From NCBI RefSeq assembly GCF_000316605.1, contig NC_019683.1, positions 3,208,036 to 3,272,035 on the forward strand: DNA of 64,000 nucleotides, given 5' to 3'. Source of the stretch: [Leptolyngbya] sp. PCC 7376. GTDB taxonomy: Bacteria; Cyanobacteriota; Cyanobacteriia; Cyanobacteriales; MRBY01. The notes below the pieces were generated by a model, which saw only the letters and a list, made by a program, of their open reading frames with translations, was not told the DNA's origin and did not search any database. Both the position numbers and the translations under genes were made by a program. Shown here in pieces: positions 52,534 through 62,356 of the stretch (within the stretch, counting starts at the first letter, position 1; each line of letters opens with the position of its first letter).

Positions 52534-53367
52534 ATGAAAAACTTTGATCGTTTTTTTCAAAAAATTTATGAGCAACCTCTTGAAAATCGCCAAGATTGGT
52601 ATGCGGAGAGCACTGTTGCCTATGCGAAATATCGTGCTCCCTATATCGACGAAATCATTGATCAAACCTGTCGTCAGTTTGACGATATTGCTCAGCCTCA
52701 CTTGTTAGAAATTGGTAGCGGCCCTGGCAATGCCACAAAACATTTTGTAGAGCGTGGCTACAAAATCACTTGCGTTGAACCAAACACAACAGCTTGTAAG
52801 TTCGCGATAGAAAGATTTAAAGCCTTTCCTAACGTCGAAATTATCAACTCAACCTTTGAGGAATGGTCAGCTAATATCTCTAGAACATTTGATGTGGCGA
52901 TCGCCGGAACATCATTTCATTGGCTCGATCAAAAAACTCGTTGTGAGAGACTTGCAAATCTTCTGAAATCTAATGGCAAAATCATTTTGCTATGGTGCAC
53001 TGCCCCGCAGCCAGAATATGAAATCTATCAATATCTTGATCCGATTTATCAAGAGTATCTACCAAGCTTTGCTGACTATGAGAATTTCGAAACACAACGA
53101 CAAAATATCATGAGTGTTAGTGAGCATTTAGTTGAATCAAATTATTTTGTTGATTTGCAATGCCAACAAGAAACTGCTTGTCTCTCATATACAACAGAAG
53201 AATATCTCAGTTTACTAACAACACTGTCACCCTATATCGCGCTTTCTACAGAAAGAAGAGAAGCCTTTTTTACGACATTACGACAAACCTTTGAAGAGAA
53301 TGAGATCACTAAAATCTCGACTAAATATATTTGTGCAGCTCACTCGGCAATCAAAGCCAAAATATAG
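52534..53367 (+). CDS. Class I SAM-dependent methyltransferase
   Basis: 277 residues. Motif I is LLEIGSGPGNATKHFVERG with the acidic end of strand 2 in ITCVEPNTTACKFA; the post-motif regions follow (FDVAIAGTSFHWLDQKTRCE). This is the methyltransferase-11/25 fold with the WLD loop seen in trans-aconitate-methyltransferase-like proteins. Substrate unknown. Single gene; the downstream neighbour is convergent. AT-rich relative to neighbours. Confidence 0.88.
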   Translation: MKNFDRFFQKIYEQPLENRQDWYAESTVAYAKYRAPYIDEIIDQTCRQFDDIAQPHLLEIGSGPGNATKHFVERGYKITCVEPNTTACKFAIERFKAFPNVEIINSTFEEWSANISRTFDVAIAGTSFHWLDQKTRCERLANLLKSNGKIILLWCTAPQPEYEIYQYLDPIYQEYLPSFADYENFETQRQNIMSVSEHLVESNYFVDLQCQQETACLSYTTEEYLSLLTTLSPYIALSTERREAFFTTLRQTFEENEITKISTKYICAAHSAIKAKI

Positions 53368-53418
53368 CATTTTCCACTCATACTTTCTTCTCAATATGTC
53401 TATAAAAAAGTAAATGCT

Positions 53419-55356
53419 TTAAGCACTTTCACGATTTTCTTCCGATTCAATAGTGAATGCTTGATTCCGACCTTGAGATTTTGCTTGATATAGCGCTTTA
53501 TCCGCACGATCAATTAAATAGGCCATGTCTAGATGCTTATTTGGAATACAAGTTGCAACCCCACAGCTAGAAGTTACAAATGGTATTACAGGAGAATTTT
53601 GATGAGGGATCTTCAGCTCACGAATCGCTTTAAGAGTTCTTTTAGAAATGTAGCAAGCTCCGTCTAAGTCTGTATTAGATAAAAGAATAATAAACTCTTC
53701 GCCACCATATCTTGCGGCTAGATCAGTTGTCCGTCCGATCTGTTTTTTTAAGACTTGTGCGATCCGAATCAGACACTCATCTCCCTGCACATGACCATAT
53801 GTATCGTTATAAATTTTGAAATGATCAATATCAAATATCAGCAAGGAAAGAGGAGTTTGATCTCGTTGACACCGTAACCATTCTCGTTCTAAAACTTCAT
53901 CAAATTTACGCCGATTCGCAATCTGTGTCAGTCCATCAAGCTGAGCTTGCTTCTGCAAAATTAATTCCAAACGTTTGCGATCACTAATATCTAAACCAAT
54001 AAACCCTACTCGAAAAACACGTCCTTGCTCATCAATAATAGGGAAATACGACATCAACCAAGTTGAGCCAGAGTTCGTATCAGGCACATACATTTCTTCA
54101 TTGATGTTTTCCTGTTTCGAATCTAAAATCAATTGACATTTTGAGACGATTTCCTGGTGCAACTTAGGGTTAATTATATATTCTGGAATATCATCGTTGG
54201 ATTCTTGTCTTTGTTGGAGATCTGCAAGGAAATTATTGACTTTTATCAAGTTCAGATCTTTATCTAAAATCGCCATTGCAAGGGGGGCTGTATCAATAAA
54301 AGTATCTAAAACCAGTTGTGTTTGGAGTAGTTTCGAGGTGCGGTCAAATACTCTTTCTTCTAGAAAATCCAAGGTGGAATGCAATGTCTGTGTGATCGCT
54401 TTTCGTTCACTTAGAATAGCGGAAATAATGAGGATAGTGACAGCATAAACGGCGATAAAAGATTCAAGCAGCAATAATGATAGTGTTGGATGAGGGGTTT
54501 CTCCAACAAAAGAACCATAACCATTGACTGTTGCGAATATCCCCACTAAAGACAATATACCAACTAATACTTGAGGTAATGGTTGTTCTAAACGAAAGAC
54601 TGAGCCAACAAGAAGTGGTAAAAATAAATATTCTAAATCATAGTTTTTATAGAAAACAAAGTAGCTAACTAACGTTGCCAAACCGACAAACACAATGATT
54701 TCCCATATGGCAGTTTTTCGTTGCTGTCCCTTTGGCGATCGCCAGAAAAGAATGGGAGGGACAAAAATCAATTGGGCTAGGCTTGCTCCTAAAAACCAAA
54801 CGAGCCAAGAGACCAAGAGATTATTAATAGGAATAATGCCATATACATAAAAGAAAAATACTGGTAATAATGCTGAGATAGATGAGCTAATCAGGCTAAT
54901 ACCAAGAAATTCAGATATTGACTTGACTGTTTGAAAGATTGAAGACAGACTTTTATGCCTTCGACGGAGCCAAGTTGCACAGATAAAGACATTTACCGCT
55001 TCATTAAAGACAATGGCTAAAGTCAAGATAAGAATTGCAGAGAAAGATAAATCAAGAGAGAGTTCATTTAATGCAAAATAGTTTTCTATTGAAGTGCCTA
55101 AAATAATGCCGATTAATGCAGTATTGCCCAGTTCTAAAATTGCAATTAAACCAACCACAGCTGGCAGCCAAAGTGGTGTTAGTTCGCCTGGGAGAGATGC
55201 AAAACTAACACTGAATTTTATTGCCAGAATATAACTAATGGCGATCGCCAATTGACAGAAAACTGGGTGCTTAACGAGCTTAGAAAAAGTCACAACGGAG
55301 AAAGAGTAATTGTTGATTAAGGTGCATTTCAGCAAAGGATTGCTCACCCTTATCAT
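53419..55356 (-). CDS. Diguanylate cyclase with MASE1 membrane sensor and PAS domain
   Basis: 645 residues. The N-terminal ~310 residues form eight or nine membrane helices of the MASE1 type (FASLPGELTPLWLPAVVGLI). A PAS domain spans ~345-465 and a GGDEF domain ~475-630, with the active motif RYGGEEFIILLSN and the inhibitory I-site RTTD five residues before it. It should make c-di-GMP, and the REC-EAL protein at 38.8 kb could degrade it. Ligand of MASE1 unknown. Several ATG codons are possible near the start; the first was kept. Confidence 0.92.
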   Translation of the reverse strand: MIRVSNPLLKCTLINNYSFSVVTFSKLVKHPVFCQLAIAISYILAIKFSVSFASLPGELTPLWLPAVVGLIAILELGNTALIGIILGTSIENYFALNELSLDLSFSAILILTLAIVFNEAVNVFICATWLRRRHKSLSSIFQTVKSISEFLGISLISSSISALLPVFFFYVYGIIPINNLLVSWLVWFLGASLAQLIFVPPILFWRSPKGQQRKTAIWEIIVFVGLATLVSYFVFYKNYDLEYLFLPLLVGSVFRLEQPLPQVLVGILSLVGIFATVNGYGSFVGETPHPTLSLLLLESFIAVYAVTILIISAILSERKAITQTLHSTLDFLEERVFDRTSKLLQTQLVLDTFIDTAPLAMAILDKDLNLIKVNNFLADLQQRQESNDDIPEYIINPKLHQEIVSKCQLILDSKQENINEEMYVPDTNSGSTWLMSYFPIIDEQGRVFRVGFIGLDISDRKRLELILQKQAQLDGLTQIANRRKFDEVLEREWLRCQRDQTPLSLLIFDIDHFKIYNDTYGHVQGDECLIRIAQVLKKQIGRTTDLAARYGGEEFIILLSNTDLDGACYISKRTLKAIRELKIPHQNSPVIPFVTSSCGVATCIPNKHLDMAYLIDRADKALYQAKSQGRNQAFTIESEENRESA

Positions 55357-55471
55357 ATTTCAATTGAATGGCAATTACATAGAGCTTTTGCTGTAGTACA
55401 TATACTCTTTTCTCTTGAGTACATCCCAGAGAATTTCAAAACCCTCTCTCAAAACTTGTATGGCGATCGCC

Positions 55472-58303
55472 TCATTCACCTACTGACGACAAAAGTGGCT
55501 TAAGAAATTTTGCGGTGTGAGATCGCTTGCATTTGATTACATCTTCCGGTGTCCCGACTGTAATAATCTCCCCACCGCGATCGCCCCCTTCTGGGCCTAA
55601 ATCAATTAACCAATCACTACAGCGAATCACATCAAGGTTATGTTCAATCACCAATACTGAATTGCCTTTGTCCACCAATCGTTGCAAGACATTGAGTAAA
55701 TGGTGCACATCATAAAAAGATAAACCTGTGGTTGGTTCATCAATTAGATAAAGGGTTTTGCCCGTAGCTCGGCGCGATAATTCTGAGGCTAATTTCACGC
55801 GTTGTGCTTCACCCCCAGAAAGGGTTGGAGCAGGTTGTCCAAGCTTGACGTAATTTAAGCCCACATCCATCAATGTCTGCAATCGATTCGCCGCCGCTGT
55901 AATATTTTCAAATACGCCTAAAGCTTCTTCCACTGTCATATTCAGAACATCAGCGATAGAGTAGCCTTTGAATTTCACCTGCAAAGTTTCTCGGTTATAC
56001 CTCGCACCTTTGCACACATCGCATTGCACATAAACATCGGGCAAGAAATTCATTTCGATCACATTTACGCCCTGACCAGAACAGGCTTCACAGCGACCAC
56101 CTTTCACATTGAACGAAAAACGACCCTTTTTGTAACCTCGGGTTTTCGCTTCCACTGCCTCAGCAAATAGAGTCCGAATTGGGTCAAAAATTCCAGTGTA
56201 GGTAGCGGGGTTAGAGCGAGGGGTGCGACCGATGGGTGACTGATCAATGACGATTACCTTATCGATAGACTTTAGGCCCTTAACGGCATCCAAGTCCTTC
56301 GGAAACGGAATATTTTTATTGAGGCTGTGTTGCAAGGCTGGATAAAGTAATTCATTCATTAGAGTGGATTTACCCGAACCCGAAACCCCCGTTACACAAA
56401 CCAATTTGCCCAGGGGAATCTCTACATCAACACCCTGTAAATTATTTTTACGACAGTTTGTCAGCACAAGCTTGCCGCCATTTCCTTCCCGTCGCTCCTC
56501 TGGCGTTTCGATTTTGCGCTGACCGGATAGATACGCTGCCGTGAGGGATTTTTTATTTTTGAGAAATTTATTGAATGTCCCGGCAAAAACGATATCACCA
56601 CCATGGACACCTGCTTTTGGGCCAATATCAATAATGTGGTCGGCAGCCCGCATCGTGTCTTCGTCATGCTCCACAACAATTAGGGTATTGCCGAGGTCTC
56701 GCAATTTTTGCAATGTTTTAAGCAGTCGCTCATTATCCCGCTGGTGCAAACCAATACTTGGCTCATCTAAAACGTAGAGAACGCCCGTCAATCCTGCACC
56801 AATTTGTGTTGCCAAGCGAATTCGTTGTGCTTCACCACCGGAAAGAGTCATTGCTGCGCGATCAAGGGTCAAATAATCTAGACCAACATCTAGTAAAAAC
56901 TTCAGGCGGGCACGGATTTCTTTTAAGGCAAGCTCACCAATTAATTTTTGGCGATCGCTTAATTCCAGTTCATCGACGTGTTTGAGACAATCTCGAATGG
57001 AGACACTGGTTAACTCATCAATGTTGTATTGTCCTAATCGAACAGATAAGGCCTCGGGTTTTAGCCGCTTACCATGGCACACTTCGCAGGGCTGGTTAAC
57101 TAAATATTTTTCGAGCTTCGATTTAATTGCATCGGAACTGGTGTCTTTATAGTTACGGTCTAGGAGCTTGAGAATGCCAGAATAATGGCGATAATAACCT
57201 TTGCCTGAACCGTAACGAGATTCTTCCTCAAACCAAATCGATTCTTCGGAACCATTCAGCAAAATTTCGCGATGCTCTTCGCTGAGTTTTTCCCACGGAG
57301 TTTGGATCTCAAAGCCAAAGTTTTGACCGAGGTTATAAAGTAGCGATAAGTAATAGGTATTTTCTTTTTCAGACCATGGGGCGATCGCCGCGTAGAGGGG
57401 TTGTTTTGGATCGGGAATAACGAGGTCAGCAGAAAAACGTCGGTGGCTCCCCAAACCATGGCAGGCTGAACAAGCACCATAGGGGGAATTAAAGGAAAAG
57501 AGCCGAGGTGATAACTCTTCGATCACCGCACCATGTTCGGGACAAGCGAAATTCTCGGAGAAAATAATTTGCTCATCTGTGCCAACTAAATCGACAATCG
57601 CTGTGCCTTCGGAATGCTTTAAGCAAGTGGCGAGAGAATCGGCTAAACGTTCTTCAATGCCATCTTTTTTTACGAGACGATCAACAACAATTTCAATATT
57701 GTGGTGTTGATTTTTATCGAGTTTGATACTGTCACTCAATTCACGGGTTTCACCATTTACTCGTACGCGGGCAAAACCTTCTGAAGCAATACTCGAAAGG
57801 GTCTTTTTGTGGGTTCCTTTTTGATGGCGAACGATAGGTGCAAGTAATTGAAATTTTGTTTTATCAGGCAATCCTAAAACGCGATCACACATTTCATCGA
57901 TAGTTTGGGGAGCAATGGGGCGATCGCACTTAGGACAGTGGGGTTCACCTGCTCGTCCAAACAACAAACGTAAATAATCCGCAATTTCGGTGACTGTGCC
58001 CACCGTAGAGCGGGGATTGTGGGAGGTTGATTTTTGGTCGATGGAGATCGCCGGACTCAAGCCTTCAATGGCATCGACATCGGGCTTATCCAGTTGTCCT
58101 AAAAATTGCCGCGCGTAGGCACTGAGGGACTCTACATAACGCCGTTGTCCCTCCGCAAAAATTGTGTCAAATGCCAGCGACGACTTACCCGAACCTGACA
58201 CCCCAGTGAACACAATTAACTGGTTACGAGGTAAATCAAGATCCACATTTTTTAAGTTGTGCTGCCTTGCGCCACGGATGCGGATTTGATCGGACTTGCT
58301 CAT
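55472..58303 (-). CDS. uvrA: Excinuclease ABC subunit A (UvrA)
   Basis: 943 residues from the ATG at 58303 (MSKSDQIRIRGARQHNLKNV), matching the usual family start; an ATG at 58318 adds five residues. Two ABC ATPase modules each carry Walker A (VFTGVSGSGKSSLAFDT and VCVTGVSGSGKSTLMNELL) and the ABC signature (LSGGEAQRIRLATQIG and LSGGEAQRVKLASELS). Zinc-binding pairs are in CPKCDRPIAP, the paired CEVCHGKR region and RCEACSGQGVN ... QCDVCKGARY. UvrA with UvrB finds bulky DNA lesions for nucleotide excision repair. The gene is free-standing. Confidence 0.96.
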   Translation of the reverse strand: MSKSDQIRIRGARQHNLKNVDLDLPRNQLIVFTGVSGSGKSSLAFDTIFAEGQRRYVESLSAYARQFLGQLDKPDVDAIEGLSPAISIDQKSTSHNPRSTVGTVTEIADYLRLLFGRAGEPHCPKCDRPIAPQTIDEMCDRVLGLPDKTKFQLLAPIVRHQKGTHKKTLSSIASEGFARVRVNGETRELSDSIKLDKNQHHNIEIVVDRLVKKDGIEERLADSLATCLKHSEGTAIVDLVGTDEQIIFSENFACPEHGAVIEELSPRLFSFNSPYGACSACHGLGSHRRFSADLVIPDPKQPLYAAIAPWSEKENTYYLSLLYNLGQNFGFEIQTPWEKLSEEHREILLNGSEESIWFEEESRYGSGKGYYRHYSGILKLLDRNYKDTSSDAIKSKLEKYLVNQPCEVCHGKRLKPEALSVRLGQYNIDELTSVSIRDCLKHVDELELSDRQKLIGELALKEIRARLKFLLDVGLDYLTLDRAAMTLSGGEAQRIRLATQIGAGLTGVLYVLDEPSIGLHQRDNERLLKTLQKLRDLGNTLIVVEHDEDTMRAADHIIDIGPKAGVHGGDIVFAGTFNKFLKNKKSLTAAYLSGQRKIETPEERREGNGGKLVLTNCRKNNLQGVDVEIPLGKLVCVTGVSGSGKSTLMNELLYPALQHSLNKNIPFPKDLDAVKGLKSIDKVIVIDQSPIGRTPRSNPATYTGIFDPIRTLFAEAVEAKTRGYKKGRFSFNVKGGRCEACSGQGVNVIEMNFLPDVYVQCDVCKGARYNRETLQVKFKGYSIADVLNMTVEEALGVFENITAAANRLQTLMDVGLNYVKLGQPAPTLSGGEAQRVKLASELSRRATGKTLYLIDEPTTGLSFYDVHHLLNVLQRLVDKGNSVLVIEHNLDVIRCSDWLIDLGPEGGDRGGEIITVGTPEDVIKCKRSHTAKFLKPLLSSVGE

Positions 58304-58438
58304 TGGGGCGATCGCCATTACTGCTTAAAAGTTCTTAAATATTATAGGCAAGTAAGAGAGCTGTATTGGCGGCCATCTAGGAAAATCCTGTGGATTCACC
58401 CGTTAAAATCAAAGCAACATGAAAAACCCAGTTTTGCT

Positions 58439-58776
58439 ATGGTCGCTCTGAAAGATTTTCAGTATCTTACTCCCGAAGAATATTTGACATGGGAAGCGGA
58501 AAGCTCCATCAAACACGAATATATCAATGGTGGAGCCTATGCAATGGACGGAACGACCGACGAACACAATGTAATCATTGGTAATTTATATTTATTGCTC
58601 CGGAATCATCTGCGAGATTCTGATTACAGCGTGTATTTCGCCGATGTCAAGATGCGGGTTGAGCGGAAAAATTGTTATATTACTATCCAGATTTATTTGT
58701 CACTTGTAATCCGGAAGACAAAGACACTGCGACTATCAAATATTTCCCAAAGCGGCGTTGCAGAATAGAGGAATGA
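58439..58776 (+). pseudogene. Uma2-family gene, frameshifted and truncated
   Basis: From the ATG at 58439 the frame gives the Uma2 start (LTPEEYLTWEAESSIKHEYI), then NLYLLLRNHLRDSDYSVYFA and DVKMRVERKNC. An extra AT at 58676-58680 shifts the frame: the alternative frame continues YYYPDLFVTCNPEDKDTAT IKYF as in intact members, then reaches a TGA at 58774 before the rest of the domain. So the copy is inactive. It stands at the edge of a degraded mobile-element region. Separate in sequence from the Uma2 gene at 30 kb. Confidence 0.8.
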
Positions 58777-58964
58777 ATCTATGAGCGTTGGGAGACAGGA
58801 AAATCCTCGAATTTGAGGTCATGAATCAGCAATCAAATCGAATGCTCTAACATTTCCAGAGACTTTGAATAACATCAAGTTTTTCGATGAAGTCGAGCGA
58901 GATAGTGCCGCATTCGAAAGCAGCTCAAACACTGTCCATCTCTCAGAGATGCGATGGATATGAC

Positions 58965-59277
58965 TCTTCGTGATGCTTGTCTTAACTCTTTTGACCACTG
59001 CTATAGTTTGGCGACTCTCACGGGTTATCTCCTTGAGAAAAGCTCTTTGAAGCCTTACTTTGTACGTTCAGCTCCAGAAAAGCTACGACTTCATTCTCAT
59101 TACAGTTCTTTTACTCTTGGATTAGCCCGCTATTGTTCTCCATATCTCCATTCACTTTTAGCCGACCTTGTGGTTCAATCAATGGCAACCAAGCCTCACA
59201 ATTGGCTCTCTTTTCAGAAAGGATTCACTGCTCTATCCCACCTATAGAACATCTTTTAAACTCCTTGTCATCCCCTG
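58965..59277 (+). pseudogene. C-terminal remnant of an IS4-like transposase (copy A)
   Basis: An open stretch encodes YSLATLTGYLLEKSSLKPYF, SSFTLGLARYCSPYL and MATKPHNWLSFQKGFTALS. The pattern, a hydrophobic helix ending YSLAT, then SSF-hGL, then a final K-(x)-GF-ALS, fits C-termini of IS4-type DDE transposases. The hydrophobic helix reads VLTLLTTA in a neighbouring frame just upstream, so there is a frameshift near 59010. Similarity with copy B continues past the stop to about 59277, suggesting the IS end is included. Confidence 0.55.
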
Positions 59278-59339
59278 AGCTAGTCGGGTCAACCTACCCA
59301 GATTTTTGGCTATATTTCTACTGGTCGTGATGGCTTATA

Positions 59340-60286
59340 TAGCAGGCAAGGAGTGGGTTAAGACAGAATAGGATAGAAGCAATAAATATAGATGCCATGC
59401 CTGCTCCCCATAGTCTTGATTTACGCCTAAAAGCTGTTGCCGCCTTCGATAAAGGTGAACGAAAAAGTGATATCTGTCGCTTCTTTGGTATTAGCCGAAA
59501 TACGCTAGACCTGTGGCTGAAACAACGAGAGAAAATCGGTTCAGTCGCTCCGAAGACAGATTACCGTCGAGGCCCTCAACCGAAGATTAATGATCTAGAT
59601 GCTTTTCGTGCTTTTGCAGAGAAATATGGGCATCTAACCCAGAAGGAAATGGCGGAGAAATGGCCAGAGTCTATTAGTGATGCATCCAGACGTGAAGCTC
59701 TACGGAAAATTGAATTTACTCGAAAAAAAAGCCTATCGATATCAAGAGAGAGATAAAGAATTAGAAAAAGCATTTGTGGCACAACTGAAGCAGTATGTCC
59801 AAGAACGACTCGTATATATCGATGAAAGTGGATTTGATAATACCTTAGATTATGGGTATGGCTACTGCCATAAGTCAGAGAGGTTTATCGCAGAGAAGTT
59901 AGGTCATCGTACAGAACGAGTTAGCGTGATTGGAGGATGGCGAGAGGGAGAGGCAGATAGCACCGATGGTATTTGAGGGCTATGCCAACAGCGCCTTAGT
60001 TTGCCAATGGGTAGAGGATTGCTTAGTGCCAGAGTTGATTCCGGGTCAAATTATTATTCTGGATAATGCCAGTGTTCATCCAAAGGAAAGAATACAAACA
60101 TTGGTGGCGAAGGCAGGATGTGAAGTGATATTTTTGCCACCCTACTCACCACACCTGAACAAGATAGAGAAGTTTTGGGGGAGGTTAAAGAAGGAGATAA
60201 GTAAGCTCATCAAGAAGACTGAGGATTTGTTCGATGCCATCAGAATAGCCTTCTGTTCTATGTCCTAACCTTCTCCTTCGCTGCTA
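59340..60286 (+). mobile_element. IS630-like insertion sequence, about 947 bases, inactive
   Basis: Ends are imperfect inverted repeats: left TAGCAGGCAAGGAGTGGGTT, right (reverse complement) TAGCAGCGAAGGAGAAGGTT, with further matches beyond. They are flanked by a TA duplication (59338-59339 and 60287-60288), as expected for IS630/Tc1-mariner elements. One transposase gene lies inside, broken by two frame shifts. Removing the element restores the reading frame of the IS4-like remnant into which it inserted. Confidence 0.85.
59397..60268 (+). pseudogene. IS630-family transposase, two frameshifts
   Basis: Three successive frames carry one protein. The first (59397-59756) is a helix-turn-helix region, starting MPAPHSLDLRLKAVAAFDKG. 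The second, entered at an A8 tract (59723-59730), holds the first catalytic Asp in VYIDESGFDNTL. The third, entered near 59940-59960, holds the second Asp and the Glu: IIILDNASVHPKERI and PYSPHLNKIEKFWGRLK. Slippage at the A8 tract might bridge the first two frames, as in some IS630 elements, but the second shift (extra G near GGAGAGGCAG) has no slippery run and should inactivate the gene. Confidence 0.85.
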
Positions 60287-60731
60287 TAGCCTAGCCCCTA
60301 TTACAGACAATCTTCTTCACGATAGCTGTTGGAAACCTTACCTTGTATGCTTTGCTTCGGAACAACGGCGCTCTAATCCTCGTCATAGTTCTTTTACTCT
60401 TGGATTAGCTCGCTACGGATACCAATATATTCATCCACTTTTAACAGACTTGACTCATCACTTAATTGCCACTAAACCTCATAAGTGGCTCTATTTCCAC
60501 AGAGGCTTCATCGCTCTATCCTAGTTCCAGAATACTTTCTAACCTGTTTATCATCCCTCGGGCAAACAGTCGCAGAGTATTTCATAGAAAAAAATTCGTC
60601 GGAAGAATAAAAGATGATGCCAGGTTGAAAATATTAGTTATAGTTCCGTCTTTGCAATTTCCCTCTTTGCAACTTCCAAAAATACAATCCTAAAATCAGT
60701 GAGAAGCCCTGCATTTCAGCAATAAATTGCC

Positions 60732-61187
60732 CTACACAAACTGGGTGTTCGCAAGAAAAGCAATAGAAATACCGAGAGAAAGTCCCACAAGCACTTGTAC
60801 TGGTGTATGGCCTAAAAGCTCCTTGAGTTTTTCTTCTTTAAATTCCTGCTCTTGGAACATGTCTTCGATGATCTGATTCAGAATACGGGCTTGTTTCCCC
60901 GCGGCCTGGCGGACTCCAGCGGCATCATACATAACGATCACGGCAAACAAACAGGCGATCGCAAACTCGGCGCTATCCCACCCTTTTGTTTGACCCACGC
61001 TAGTCGCTAGAGCACCAACGAGAGCGGAATGCGCACTAGGCATTCCTCCAGCACTAAAAAGAGACCGAAGATCCGCTTTTTTATAGCGAATTAAGTCGAT
61101 AGGAATTTTTAACATTTGGGCGCTGATACAGGCAGCCAGTGCCACGATCAAAATCTGGTTATGAAAAACGGAGCTGAGTTCTTGCAT
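60732..61187 (-). CDS. Divergent PAP2 family (DUF212) membrane protein
   Basis: 151 residues, about four membrane segments. DUF212/YuiD-type signature: the FSAGGMPSAHSALVGALATS block with its PSAHSA phosphatase-like motif, and MYDAAGVRQAAGKQARILNQ. The family is distantly related to PAP2 phosphatases, and activity is not established. It lies 22 bases downstream of crtE on the same strand, a pairing seen in other cyanobacteria, so a link with prenyl-diphosphate metabolism is possible. Confidence 0.9.
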   Translation of the reverse strand: MQELSSVFHNQILIVALAACISAQMLKIPIDLIRYKKADLRSLFSAGGMPSAHSALVGALATSVGQTKGWDSAEFAIACLFAVIVMYDAAGVRQAAGKQARILNQIIEDMFQEQEFKEEKLKELLGHTPVQVLVGLSLGISIAFLANTQFV

Positions 61188-61209
61188 GGTGCTTTAACGG
61201 TAGTAAGGC

Positions 61210-62115
61210 TCAATTTTTGCGGTTAATAATGTATTCAGCAAGGGCTTTTAAGGGTGCAGCGCTTGCTCCGTAGTCTTCTAGGGAGGCGATCGCCTCATCA
61301 GTTAGTCGTTGTGCTTCCGAACGAGATTTTTCTAAGCCCCACAAACTTGGGTAAGTCACTTTCTGAGCATCTAGATCTTTGCCAGCTGTTTTACCAAGCT
61401 CCTCTTGAGTCGCTGTAATGTCGAGAATATCATCAATAATTTGGAACGTTAGACCGATATTCTGAGCGTATTTTTGTAGCTTCTGAATTTTTGCATTTTC
61501 CGCTCCCGCCAGAATTGCGCCGGATGTCACACAAACCTCAAGCAGTGCACCTGTTTTGTGAGTATGAATGAAATTCAGCGTTTCGATGGAAACATCCGTT
61601 TTTCCTTCAGATTGAAGATCAACAACTTGACCACCAACAAGACCCTCTGCACCAACAGCCTGTCCCAAACGAATAACCACTTGTAGGAGTCGGTCTGCGG
61701 GAACGCCTTGGGTACGAGCGACATATTCGAAAGCGTAGGAGAGAAGGCCATCACCAGCCAAAATTGCAATATCTTCACCATAAACTTTATGGTTGGTCGG
61801 TTTGCCACGTCGGAGATCGTCATTATCCATGGAGGGTAAATCATCATGGATAAGGGACATGGTGTGAATCATCTCCAGGGCACAGGCAGTATTCATCGCC
61901 ATTTCGGTTGTGCCCCCCAACATATTGCAGGCCGCTAAACACAAAATTGGTCTGAGCCGTTTTCCACCTGCCAATAGGGAATAGCGCATCGCTTCGTAGA
62001 CAGTGACGGGCTCTGCGGTCACGATTGATTGATCGAGGGCGGTTTCAACGATCGCCTTTTTTTCCTTGAGATACCGTTCCAGAGAAAATCCCTGTGCCTT
62101 AGCGTCTACTACCAT
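61210..62115 (-). CDS. crtE: Geranylgeranyl diphosphate synthase (CrtE)
   Basis: 301 residues. The first Asp-rich motif is [20 protein letters not shown] and the second [19 protein letters not shown]. These place it in the short-chain trans-prenyltransferases, and the length and overall sequence fit cyanobacterial CrtE, which makes C20 diphosphate for carotenoids, phytol and quinones. Cyanobacteria usually have one such enzyme for C15/C20 products. Co-transcribed with the DUF212 gene downstream (22-base gap). Confidence 0.95.
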   Translation of the reverse strand: MVVDAKAQGFSLERYLKEKKAIVETALDQSIVTAEPVTVYEAMRYSLLAGGKRLRPILCLAACNMLGGTTEMAMNTACALEMIHTMSLIHDDLPSMDNDDLRRGKPTNHKVYGEDIAILAGDGLLSYAFEYVARTQGVPADRLLQVVIRLGQAVGAEGLVGGQVVDLQSEGKTDVSIETLNFIHTHKTGALLEVCVTSGAILAGAENAKIQKLQKYAQNIGLTFQIIDDILDITATQEELGKTAGKDLDAQKVTYPSLWGLEKSRSEAQRLTDEAIASLEDYGASAAPLKALAEYIINRKN

Positions 62116-62356
62116 TTCTACGTTGTGGGACTGATGATTTTTTCAAGAACATTCTACAGTCCTTTGGTCGCAGTCTCGGCGTTAGGTCTTTCTCGTCTCA
62201 ATCGGATTCGTTGGCGAATCTTGGGACACTAATCATTAGAGCTTCAGTCAATACTTGGAAAAACAGCAACGATCTTGGGTAGAGAGCACACCGAGCAGAT
62301 ACCATGGATAAGTTGCAAAACAATATTGACCCAATATCCAAGGAGTGAAAGCGAGC

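Larger units (their letters stand above)
59282..60524 (+). pseudogene. Second IS4-like transposase remnant (copy B), split by the IS630 element
   Basis: Joining 59339 to 60289 and removing the insert restores one frame: VNLPRFLAIFLLVVMAYSLA, then PITDNLLHDSCWKPYLV, SSFTLGLARYGYQYIHPLL and ATKPHKWLYFHRGFIALS, stop at 60524. It aligns without gaps to copy A at the protein level, with most differences conservative. The N-terminal two-thirds, including the DDE core, are missing. So this remnant predates the IS630 insertion. Confidence 0.6.

Noticed and set aside
62029-62232. Rightward 67-codon frame overlapping the start of crtE
   Set aside because: Antisense to crtE for half its length and without a ribosome site.
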